Of a stretch of DNA of 64,000 bases, positions 11,669-20,331 are shown piece after piece (the first letter of the stretch is position 1; each line of letters opens with the position of its first letter). This DNA comes from Acidobacteriota bacterium (GTDB lineage Bacteria; Acidobacteriota; Terriglobia; Acidiferrales; UBA7541). The translations under genes and the position numbers were made by a program. The stretch is from the NCBI GenBank assembly GCA_021788095.1, contig JAJYLB010000003.1:62001-126000 (forward strand), in the 5' to 3' direction. The notes beneath the pieces are model-generated. The model was not told where the DNA came from, searched no databases, and was given only the letters and a program-made list of their open reading frames with translations.

Positions 11669-12055
11669 GTGGCGCGCATTGCCGGCATCGATCTTCCGCC
11701 CAACAAACGGCTCTGGGTGAGCCTGACCGCGATCTACGGCATCGGCCAGGAGCGGGCCCGCTCGCTCGCCGAGCGCGCGGGAGTGGAATGGGCCAAACAC
11801 GTCAAGGACCTGACCGAGGACGAGGTGACGCGGCTGCGTCAGGTGATTGAATCCGAGGGGCAGGTGGAAGGCGATCTCCGCAAGGAGATCCAGATGAACA
11901 TCCGCCGGCTGATCGAGATCGGGAGCTATCGCGGGCTGCGGCATCGGCGCAACCTGCCGGTGCGCGGACAGAGAACTCATACGAACGCCCGCACGCGCAA
12001 GGGTCCGCGGCGCGGAGCGGTGGCCGTGAAGAAGAAGGCGATCCTGAAGAAATAG
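11669..12055 (+). CDS. rpsM: 30S ribosomal protein S13
   Basis: [29 protein letters not shown]...[26 protein letters not shown]. Confidence 0.97.
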   Translation: MARIAGIDLPPNKRLWVSLTAIYGIGQERARSLAERAGVEWAKHVKDLTEDEVTRLRQVIESEGQVEGDLRKEIQMNIRRLIEIGSYRGLRHRRNLPVRGQRTHTNARTRKGPRRGAVAVKKKAILKK

Positions 12056-12070
12056 GACGGAGGAAACGAC

Positions 12071-12523
12071 TTGGCGAAGGAACCACAGACGCCCGCCGGC
12101 GGTCCGGCGGCTGCCGCGCCGGCGAAGTCGGCACGGCGTAAGAAGGAATTTCGGCGGAAGCGGGAGAAGCGGGTGGTGCCGCACGGGATCGTGTACATCC
12201 AAGCGACGTTCAACAACACGATCGTGACCATCACCGATCCGAACGGGCGCGCGGTGTGCTGGGCTTCGGCCGGCTCGATCGGTTTCAAGGGCTCGCGCAA
12301 GGGCACGCCCTACGCGGCGCAGCAGGCTTCGGTTTCCGCGGCCTCGAACGCCCGCGAGCACTACGGGATGTCGTCGGTGGACGTGCGGGTGAAAGGGCCG
12401 GGCTCGGGCCGCGAGTCGGCGGTGCGGGCGCTTTCGGCCGGCGGATTGCGGATTCATTCCATCAAGGACGTGACGCCCATTCCCCATAACGGTTGCCGGC
12501 CGCCCAAGCGGCGGCGAGTGTAA
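12071..12523 (+). CDS. rpsK: 30S ribosomal protein S11 with N-terminal extension (TTG start)
   Basis: [50 protein letters not shown]...[12 protein letters not shown]. Confidence 0.97.
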   Translation: MAKEPQTPAGGPAAAAPAKSARRKKEFRRKREKRVVPHGIVYIQATFNNTIVTITDPNGRAVCWASAGSIGFKGSRKGTPYAAQQASVSAASNAREHYGMSSVDVRVKGPGSGRESAVRALSAGGLRIHSIKDVTPIPHNGCRPPKRRRV

Positions 12524-12552
12524 CCGGGCGGGCGGCTCGGGAGGAGACGAAG

Positions 12553-13185
12553 TTGGCAAGGGAACGCGAATCGGTTTGCCGGCTGTGCCGACGGGAGGGC
12601 ATGAAGCTGTATCTGAAAGGGGCGCGGTGCTTCACGGAGCGGTGCGCCATCGAACGCCGGAATTTCCCTCCCGGCCAGCACGGCCAGTCGCGGCGCGTGA
12701 AACTCACCGCCTACGGCCAGCAGTTGCGCGAGAAGCAGAAGGTGAAGCGGGCTTACGGGCTGCTGGAGCGGCAGTTCCGGAACTATTTTGAGAAGGCGGA
12801 ATCGTCCAAGGGCCCGACGGGCGAGAACCTGATCGTAACGCTGGAACGGCGGCTCGACAACGCGGTCTACCGGATGGGGCTGGGGAGTTCGCGGGCGCAG
12901 GCGCGCCAATTCGTTTCCCACGGTCACTTGCGGGTCAACGGCCGGAACGTGAACGTGCCCTCGTTCCTGGTGTCGGTTGGCGACGAGATCACGCTGCGCG
13001 ACAAGATGCGCGAGAACGCGATGGTGATGCAGGCGCGGGACGTCTCGCAGAGCCAGAGCGTGGCGCCGTGGCTGGAGATCGACCGGGAGAACCACCGGGC
13101 GAAGGTGGTGGCGCTGCCGAAGAGGGAAGACGTCCAATCGCCGGCGATCAACGAGCAGTTGATCGTCGAGCTGTATTCGAAGTAG
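12553..13185 (+). CDS. rpsD: 30S ribosomal protein S4, zinc-type (TTG start at 12553 likely)
   Basis: [38 protein letters not shown]...[44 protein letters not shown]. Confidence 0.96.
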   Translation: MARERESVCRLCRREGMKLYLKGARCFTERCAIERRNFPPGQHGQSRRVKLTAYGQQLREKQKVKRAYGLLERQFRNYFEKAESSKGPTGENLIVTLERRLDNAVYRMGLGSSRAQARQFVSHGHLRVNGRNVNVPSFLVSVGDEITLRDKMRENAMVMQARDVSQSQSVAPWLEIDRENHRAKVVALPKREDVQSPAINEQLIVELYSK

Positions 13186-13225
13186 GGACTGGTTCCCGCC
13201 GCGCGCGGGAGGAGGAAAAGCCATC

Positions 13226-14254
<1,029 letters not shown>

Positions 14255-14287
14255 CGGGGCGCCCGAAAGCGTAAGCGAGCAGCCCTC

Positions 14288-14362
14288 AGCGGCTGAAGCC
14301 GCTTTCGCGCGCGAGCACTTGCGGCACGACCAATCCCGTCCCGAACGTTCGGGATTCGGGAC
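14288..14362. repeat. Intergenic palindromes between rpoA and rplQ
   Basis: AGCGGCT-GA-AGCCGCT (14288-14303) followed by CCCGAACGTTCGGG (14340-14353) within GTCCCGAA..TTCGGGAC. Confidence 0.7.
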
Positions 14363-14421
14363 GTGCCCTTACCACCAGTGGTCTTCTACAGCATCCTGCT
14401 AAGGCTGAAGAACGAGGGAGC

Positions 14422-14856
14422 ATGAGACACCGCAAAGGCGGCGCGAAACTTGGGCGCAACCCGGCGCATCGCCGGGCCACCCTGCGCAATCTGGTTACCA
14501 ACGTAATCGAGCGCGAGCGAATCGAGACGACGCTCGCGCGCGCGCGCGCGGCGCGCCCGCTCGTCGATCGCATGATTAGTTTGGGCAAGCGAGACAGCCT
14601 GCACACCCGGCGGCAAGCCGCCGCGTTTCTCCAAACGCCGCAAGCCGTCAAGAAGCTGTTTGACGTGCTGGCGCCGCGCTTCGCCGAGCGCCCGGGCGGC
14701 TACACGCGGATCGTTCGCGCCGGCTGGCGGCACGGCGATAACGCCGCCGTGGCCCTGCTCGAGCTGGTTGGCTCGGAGATGAAAGTCAAGGAAACGAAAG
14801 AGAAGAAGGGCAAGAAAGCCAAGGGCGAAGAGCCCGAAGCCGAGGGGAAGGAATAG
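14422..14856 (+). CDS. rplQ: 50S ribosomal protein L17 with Lys/Glu-rich C-terminal tail
   Basis: MRHRKGGAKLGRNPAHRRATLRNLVTNVIERERIETTLARARAARPLVDRMISLGKR. Confidence 0.97.
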   Translation: MRHRKGGAKLGRNPAHRRATLRNLVTNVIERERIETTLARARAARPLVDRMISLGKRDSLHTRRQAAAFLQTPQAVKKLFDVLAPRFAERPGGYTRIVRAGWRHGDNAAVALLELVGSEMKVKETKEKKGKKAKGEEPEAEGKE

Positions 14857-14870
14857 CGCTCGTTGCCCTT

Positions 14871-14895
14871 GTGGTGCGGGCGTCTCGCCCGCAGC
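14871..14895. repeat. Palindromic 25-mer GTGGTGCGGGCGTCTCGCCCGCAGC (copy 1)
   Basis: Second copy at 50201-50225 with one mismatch, in the loop. Confidence 0.75.
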
Positions 14896-15210
14896 ATTCC
14901 GTCATGGCTCCGGCATCGTGCCGGCTCATTTACCCGTCCAACTGCTGCCCCATCCCTTCCCACGCGCGTCTCTAGCCTTGGCGAGAAATGCCGGCATAGA
15001 GGCTACCGCCGTTGAGCACGCGGTCTGTCGGGTTCACGCCAGCTCAGTTGGAATCCCTCCGCGAGCTGTCCGACGTTGCCCGGTAAGAGCAATAGGCATC
15101 GGGCGGGGCGTTGCCATGGCTCCCGGGGTTTGAACGACGACGGCTGGGCCGTTGGTGGCCATCCTCACCAGTTCTCTTGGCGAAGATCGTTCCCTCTTTG
15201 GAGAAGGAAT

Positions 15211-15432
15211 TTACCAGCCATTCGGCTCGGTTTTTTCGGAGCCTTCCTGCATGGCCCGAGAAATCGCTTCTAAGTCGGCGGGGTCAATAGAGCCGGCGAA
15301 GCGAAGCAGTTCGCGCCCTGGTGCTCCAGGGGGCGTGCGAAGCCCGCGCGCAAAATCGAGCACGCTGCGCTGCTGGGGCGGCGGGAGCAGGTCAACCTGC
15401 TCGATGATCTCGTCTTTGAGCGTTTTCGGCAT
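15211..15432 (-). CDS. Small antitoxin-like hypothetical protein, orphan
   Basis: MPKTLKDEIIEQVDLLPPPQQRSVLDFARGLRTPPGAPGRELLRFAGSIDPADLEAISRAMQ resembles small antitoxin components; no toxin ORF follows. Confidence 0.5.
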   Translation of the reverse strand: MPKTLKDEIIEQVDLLPPPQQRSVLDFARGLRTPPGAPGRELLRFAGSIDPADLEAISRAMQEGSEKTEPNGW

Positions 15433-15505
15433 TCTCGGTCCAAACTAGGCAAGGCTCGCGGCGAAGTCAAGCTCTGCCAGGCGGGGGTAGTGGGCTACTT
15501 TGAAA

Positions 15506-15672
15506 TCACGCGGCCTTCTTCTTATAGGGGCCTCGCCGACCGCACGCCCGTTCCGGAATGAGAGCAACTAGGTCGATGGCGTCCCACAGCCGATCTGTGA
15601 CCCCCGCTGCCATCGCCGGGGTCGTGCGTAGGGTGCGGTGAATCCGTATGAAGTTGTAGGCAAAGTAGTTAA
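15506..15672 (-). pseudogene. C-terminal remnant of IS1-like transposase
   Basis: Open frame YFAYNFIRIHRTLRTTPAMAAGVTDRLWDAIDLVALIPERACGRRGPYKKKAA*, running directly into the left end of the IS1380 element. Confidence 0.65.
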
Positions 15673-17358
15673 CCCGGAAATCTCACAAGGTGCGAGTTGC
15701 GTGGGCTTGCGCGGCGAAATTTGGGGTTCCGGGGCCCTCAGGTTACCAGACCTCGATGGCGTGGGGACCGCCCTGTTGCTGGGCAAGGACTTAGCGGGTC
15801 GCTGAGGGCGATTTTGAGCGGACTGCGACCGATGGAAACCAGCGGAAACGGACTGTGGCGCGGAGACGGCCGCCAGTCAGCGGCGCAGGGCGGACCAGGC
15901 CGTGGCGAACAGAGGCTTCCAAGGATAGGCGCTGCTGTAACTGACCCAGATCCGCCGCGCGGTGACACGCACCTGCGCGGCGATCTTCAGCAGTCGCAAC
16001 CGGATCGTGTCGACCTGCGCCTGGGCCCAGTCGGTGCCGCGCAGCGCGAGACGGCGCAGGGCATCGACCAGAACATAAGCCAGCGAGGAGAAGTAGAGTC
16101 GGAGTTGGTTGGCGCGCATGGTCTCGGTGCTCAGCCGATCGGCGAAGAGGTTCAACTGTTCCTTGATCCGGTTTTCCATCTCGCCGCGGGCGCAGTAGAG
16201 CCGCTCGTAGAGCCTTTGTGCCGGCCAAGCTTGAGGGCCGAGCGAGGTGACGACGAAACGCGGATTCTCTCCCTTGTCCAGGTACTCGGCCTTCGCCACC
16301 ACGCGCCGCGAGCGCGACCAACTCGAACGGGTGCGGTAGGAAAACTCGGTGAAGACGCGCGCCGGCCCGCCTCGGCGCCGGTGCTCTTGCTTGGCCTGAC
16401 GCATCGAGCGGCCGACCTTGCGGCGCAGCCGCCGATTCCGCGCCAGCCCGAATAGGTAGTCCACGCCGCGTTTTTCGCACCAGGCCATCAGTTCCTCGCG
16501 GCAGAAGCCCGAGTCGGCTCGCAGAACGATACGGGCGTGTGGCCAACGCCGGCGGATCTGCCCCACGATGCGCCGCACTTCCTCGAGGCTTCCCGCGCTA
16601 GCGTCTTGGTTCGACGGCCGTAGCCGCGCGCACAGCAGGTGGTCGCCGCAGAAGATGTACAGAGGCAGATAGCAGTAGTGGTCGTAGTAGCCGTGGAAGA
16701 AGCGCCCCTCTTGGTGGCCGTGCAGGGGCATGTCGGTCACATCCAGGTCGAGCACGATCTGGCGTGGGGCATTCCCGTGGGCCTCCAGGAAGATCTCCAC
16801 CAGCAGATCATCGATCGCTTCGGCCGAGTAGCGGATCTTGTGGTAGCGCTCCGGCTCGGCCGACTCGCCTGGGGCGAGTTCCAGCCGGTTCAGCGTGCTC
16901 TTGCCGGCCAGCGGCTGGTCAGGTTCGCGCTTGCCGGCTAGCACGCCGAGCAGCGGATCTTTGCGCAGTTCCTCATGGTCGTTCACGTCCTCGTAGCCGA
17001 GAGCCAGACCGTAGATCCTCTGCGCCAGCATCTGCCCCAACTCATGCTTGATCCGGGCCGGCTCCCGCCCGTCGGTGAAGCAAGCCACCACCCGCCTGAG
17101 CAGCCCGAGCCTCCGGTCGACCTCCCGTAGCAACAGCGCTCCGCCGTCGCTCGTCAGCCGGTCGCCCCCAAACCGCCCCACCACCTGCCGCGAAAAATGC
17201 GCTTCAAACTCGAACTCGGACTGGCTACACTCTGTCATGGAAAAGGCCGCCTTTCCTTGGCATCGACTACGTCTCCAACAACGCAGTTATGCCTGAGAAA
17301 GCGGCCTTTTCCTATACCCAAATTTCACCTTCGGCTTATTCGTGGTGAGATTTCCGGG
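15673..17358 (-). mobile_element. IS1380-family insertion sequence
   Basis: Terminal inverted repeats CCCGGAAATCTCAC (15673-15686) / GTGAGATTTCCGGG (17345-17358) enclose the transposase; no clear target-site duplication seen. Confidence 0.85.
15877..17238 (-). CDS. IS1380-family transposase
   Basis: VVGRFGGDRLTSDGGALLLREVDRRLGL...DPLLGVLAGK...LAGKSTLNRLE...IVLDLDVTDMPLHGHQEGRFFHGYYDHYCYLPLYIFCGDHLLCARLRPSN...LRADSGFCREELMAWCE. Confidence 0.92.
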   Translation of the reverse strand: MTECSQSEFEFEAHFSRQVVGRFGGDRLTSDGGALLLREVDRRLGLLRRVVACFTDGREPARIKHELGQMLAQRIYGLALGYEDVNDHEELRKDPLLGVLAGKREPDQPLAGKSTLNRLELAPGESAEPERYHKIRYSAEAIDDLLVEIFLEAHGNAPRQIVLDLDVTDMPLHGHQEGRFFHGYYDHYCYLPLYIFCGDHLLCARLRPSNQDASAGSLEEVRRIVGQIRRRWPHARIVLRADSGFCREELMAWCEKRGVDYLFGLARNRRLRRKVGRSMRQAKQEHRRRGGPARVFTEFSYRTRSSWSRSRRVVAKAEYLDKGENPRFVVTSLGPQAWPAQRLYERLYCARGEMENRIKEQLNLFADRLSTETMRANQLRLYFSSLAYVLVDALRRLALRGTDWAQAQVDTIRLRLLKIAAQVRVTARRIWVSYSSAYPWKPLFATAWSALRR

Positions 17359-17462
17359 CTAGACCTCGGGCGCCTCCGAGGGGTTCCCGCGGACCCGAAC
17401 GCCCATCTTGACTTCACCGCCGGCTCGTGGTATTACAAATCCATAAATGTAATGGAGGCGCT

Positions 17463-17720
17463 GTGGAGTCGGCTGTCACCGTGAAGGGTCAGGCGACCAT
17501 CCCCAAGGCGATTCGGGAGCATCTGAGGTTGAAGCCCGGGGATCGGGTCAAATTCTTCGTGCATCCCGACGGGACCGTGGTCCTCTTGCCGAAGCTCCCT
17601 GCCTCGGCCTTGCGGGGGATCGCCAGATCCCGGCGAAGGCGGCCCGTCACTGCGGCGGAGATGGAGAGGGCCGCCGCGGAGGGCGCAACTCGCGGCGGCA
17701 TTGGCAAGGGCCGCCGGTGA
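17463..17720 (+). CDS. AbrB/MazE-like (SpoVT-AbrB domain) antitoxin
   Basis: VESAVTVKGQATIPKAIREHLRLKPGDRVKFFVHPDGTVVLLP; overlaps the downstream PIN gene. Confidence 0.85.
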   Translation: MESAVTVKGQATIPKAIREHLRLKPGDRVKFFVHPDGTVVLLPKLPASALRGIARSRRRRPVTAAEMERAAAEGATRGGIGKGRR

Positions 17721-18112
17721 TCGGGCTCGACACCAACGTTTTAGTCCGCTATCTGACGCAAGATCATCCCATCGAGTCACCCAAAGCGACGGAAATCATC
17801 GAACGGCGCCTGACGGAGGAAACCCCCGGTTTCGTCAGCATCGTGGCCATGGTCGAGACCGTGTGGGTGCTCGACCGCGCCTACGGCCTTTCGAGCCGGG
17901 AAATCGCCGCGGCGGTCGAGCGCATGCTTCAGACAGAAGTGCTGGTGGTGGAGAACGAGCAGGAGGTTTTCCAGGGCCTGGTTGCGCTTAAGGACGGCCA
18001 AGGCTCGTTCGCCGATGCCATCATTGCGGCCCTTGCCGCCCGAGCCAACTGCGCTTGTACTTTGACCTTCGACCGGAAGGCGCTGCGGCTTCCGGGATTC
18101 CAGCCTGCCTGA
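17717..18112 (+). CDS. PIN-domain (VapC-like) toxin
   Basis: MIGLDTNVLVRYLTQDHP...SIVAMVETVWVLDRAYGLSSREI...GSFADAIIAALA..ANCACTLTFDRKA. Confidence 0.9.
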   Translation: MIGLDTNVLVRYLTQDHPIESPKATEIIERRLTEETPGFVSIVAMVETVWVLDRAYGLSSREIAAAVERMLQTEVLVVENEQEVFQGLVALKDGQGSFADAIIAALAARANCACTLTFDRKALRLPGFQPA

Positions 18113-18178
18113 CCTGTCGGTACCGCCTGCGGTAGCCGGTGGCGCCGCTCCCGCCGCAATACCAACCGCGCCATCTGC

Positions 18179-18205
18179 TACCCTTCGGCTTCGCTCAGGG
18201 CAGGC
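18179..18205. repeat. Short dispersed-type repeat TACCCTTCGGCTTCGCTCAGGGCAGGC
   Basis: Minus-strand translation gives the characteristic ACPERSRR peptide. Confidence 0.5.
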
Positions 18206-18253
18206 CGAGGATGGTACTGACATCGCTGGGCGTGCGAGCCGCTTTGCCTTGCC

Positions 18254-18511
18254 CTATTCCTGGCGCAGCACGGTCACTGGATCGACGTGGGTCGCGCGAC
18301 GCGCTGGGATGTAGGAGGAAGCAAGGGCCACGGCTGCGAGTATGACGACGACGCTTGCAAATGTGATCGGGTCTTTGGCCGAGATTCCAAACAAAAATGC
18401 CTTGAGGAGATGTGTCAGGGAATAGGCTCCCGCAAGGCCCAAGGCGATTCCTGCGGCGCATAATTTCATGCGGGCCTTGTGCCCGCCCCCGATCCACGGG
18501 TCACGGGTCAC
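18254..18511 (-). pseudogene. C-terminal fragment of MacB/FtsX-type (ADOP-like) ABC permease
   Basis: ARMKLCAAGIALGLAGAYSLTHLLKAFLFGISAKDPITFASVVVILAAVALASSYIPARRATHVDPVTVLRQE*; no upstream permease body. Confidence 0.8.
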
Positions 18512-18532
18512 CGGCCGCGGGACCCTGCCTTT

Positions 18533-18868
18533 TCATTCCGCCGTGCGCAGAATCAGCGCGACCGCTTCCGTCATGCGCTCCCAGCTTTCCAATTCCGTTT
18601 CCAGGCGTTTCCGGCCCTTTTTCGTGAGCTTGTAGAATTTGGCTTCGCGGCCGGATTCGGTGGCTCGCCAGTCGGCTTCGAGGAAGCCTCGATTTTCCAG
18701 CCGATACAGCGCCGGATAGAGCGAGCCCTCCTGAACCTGGAAATAGTCCTTCGAAATCTGCTGGATGCGTTGGGAAATGGCGTAGCCGTGGCTCGGCCCG
18801 AGGGCGAGGACCTTCAGAATCAGCATGTCGAGCGTGCCCTTGAGGATTGCGGCTCTTTCGTCGCTCAT
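18533..18868 (-). CDS. PadR-family transcriptional regulator
   Basis: AAILKGTLDMLILKVLALGPSHGYAISQRIQQISKDYFQVQEGSLYPALYRLENRGFLEADW...YKLTKKGRKRLE. Confidence 0.93.
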   Translation of the reverse strand: MSDERAAILKGTLDMLILKVLALGPSHGYAISQRIQQISKDYFQVQEGSLYPALYRLENRGFLEADWRATESGREAKFYKLTKKGRKRLETELESWERMTEAVALILRTAE

Positions 18869-18878
18869 GGCGAGATTC

Positions 18879-18893
18879 CTTAGATGTTCTAAG
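18879..18893. promoter_or_regulatory. Palindrome CTTAGA-tgt-TCTAAG directly upstream of padR; candidate operator
   Basis: Perfect 6-bp arms about 11 bp upstream of the PadR ATG. Confidence 0.5.
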
Positions 18894-19274
18894 TATGGTC
18901 CCGGAATTCCAGATGTCAACCCAAAATGATAGGGGACAGGTTACAGGAAACAGGGGACAGCGAGCCGACAGGGGACAACGCCGCGGCCTGCCATTCATCC
19001 GAGTTGGCTCGCCTCCGCCGCTGCCTCCTGCGGCGAGTCGGCGCGTTGAACTTGAAGCACATCCACCAGCTTGTAGAGATTGGCTCTGATTGTACGGCCG
19101 GGAGCGATTCGTTCCGTCAAGGCTTCCACCGGCCATGCCTTGGGGCTTGTGGCTTCGCGAGCGCTGGCACGCTTGCTGCGGGAAGGGCCAAAGAGTATGC
19201 TGCACGCCATATCTGAGGCCGAACGGGCGGCGTTTTTCACCTGCGCTGCTTAACTCACTCGGGAGGATACATCC

Positions 19275-19673
19275 ATGCTCGGAAAGCAGATTAGCGAGAC
19301 GACCGGAAGGAGAATCCTGCGGAGGGTATTGTCGAGCGCGCCGCTGGAAGTCGAGGTGTCGTTCGAGGACAGCGGCAAGATGCTGGGAGTCGGCACGAAC
19401 GGATTCGGAACGTATAAGGCGTCGGTGGGTCCAGGCGGGGCGCTGTTCGGTGAAGGCGCAGGCGCGATGGTCACCGAAAAGGGGGAGATGATTACCTGGG
19501 AGGGTTCGGCGCGAGGCAAGCTGAAGCAGGACGGCGGTGTCAGCTATCGAGGGGTCCTCTACTTTCAGACAGCTTCGAAGAAGTTCGCGCAACTGAACGA
19601 GATGACCACCGTTTTCGAATACGAGGTGGACGCGGAAGGAAAGTCGGTGTCGAAAGTTTGGGAATGGAAGTGA
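19275..19673 (+). CDS. Conserved-looking hypothetical protein (132 aa)
   Basis: MLGKQISETTGRRILRRVLSSAPLEVEVSFEDSGKMLGVGTNGFGTYKASV...; SD GGGAGG upstream. Confidence 0.7.
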   Translation: MLGKQISETTGRRILRRVLSSAPLEVEVSFEDSGKMLGVGTNGFGTYKASVGPGGALFGEGAGAMVTEKGEMITWEGSARGKLKQDGGVSYRGVLYFQTASKKFAQLNEMTTVFEYEVDAEGKSVSKVWEWK

Positions 19674-19739
19674 GACGACAGCCGGCGTAGCCGGCCGAGA
19701 GCGATCGAGAAACCGGTGTGGGAGTGGCGGCCCCACTCC

Positions 19740-20215
19740 CGCCGTTTCGGCCCGGGCCTACTTGAGTGCTTCCCAGCGCCTGAAGCAACTTTGCGCCGTG
19801 AGGCGTGCCCCAGCCGGTGCACGGATCCCAGCCGGGCCCGGCCGCAAAGCGGCCGTTGCGACCCTTCGTAACGTCGTTCAGGTGGCGGAAGAATTTGCCG
19901 TAAAGCAGCGGAGTGAAGAACCCAAGGTTCGCGCCGAGCGCCTGATTGATTCACGCCACCAGCGCCGCCCACAGCGGCGCCGTGGCGGGCCACCATCTGC
20001 TTGTAGGTCAGGTACTTACGCTTGTGGGGTGGCGTGAGCCCCAGCTCGCGGATGTCGATCGGAGCGCCCCGCTGCCGAACGTAGACGGTGACCGTCAAGG
20101 GCTCCGCGGGATCGCAAGGGCCGATCTCCAGCGCGCCGGGCAGCCCATGTCGCTCGCTGCCGGCGAGAGGGACCGCGTCTCTCGAAATCTTGCGACGCGT
20201 TTTCATGGGCGTCAT
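19740..20215 (-). pseudogene. S53 (kumamolisin-like) protease, internally deleted and frame-disrupted
   Basis: Propeptide-like VPLAGSERHGLPGALEIGPCDPAEPLTVTVYVRQRG then, in another frame with an internal stop, APLWAALVA*INQALGANLGFFTPLLYGKFFRHLNDVTKGRNGRFAAGPGWDPCTGWGTPHGAKLLQAL; catalytic domain absent. Confidence 0.8.
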
Positions 20216-20331
20216 CTTACCCTACTGTCCACCAGCACAGAATAAGGCGAAAACCAAGCTGGCGGATGGTCATTCGTTTTCTTAGGAACGGAGGGCGAAC
20301 GGGCGGCCCGGCCGATTCCCCGAGCGAGGCG

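Noticed and set aside
15035-15065. GCCAGCTCAGTTGGAATCCC resembling a tRNA D-arm
   Set aside because: No anticodon or acceptor stem and no T-loop can be assembled around it.
15134-15170. Plus-strand TAGPLVAIL peptide resembling a PIN-domain start
   Set aside because: Only about ten residues match and the following sequence does not continue as a PIN domain; too short to call.
17777-18223. 148-aa minus-strand ORF containing ACPERSRR
   Set aside because: Antisense to the PIN toxin and initiated in a dispersed repeat.
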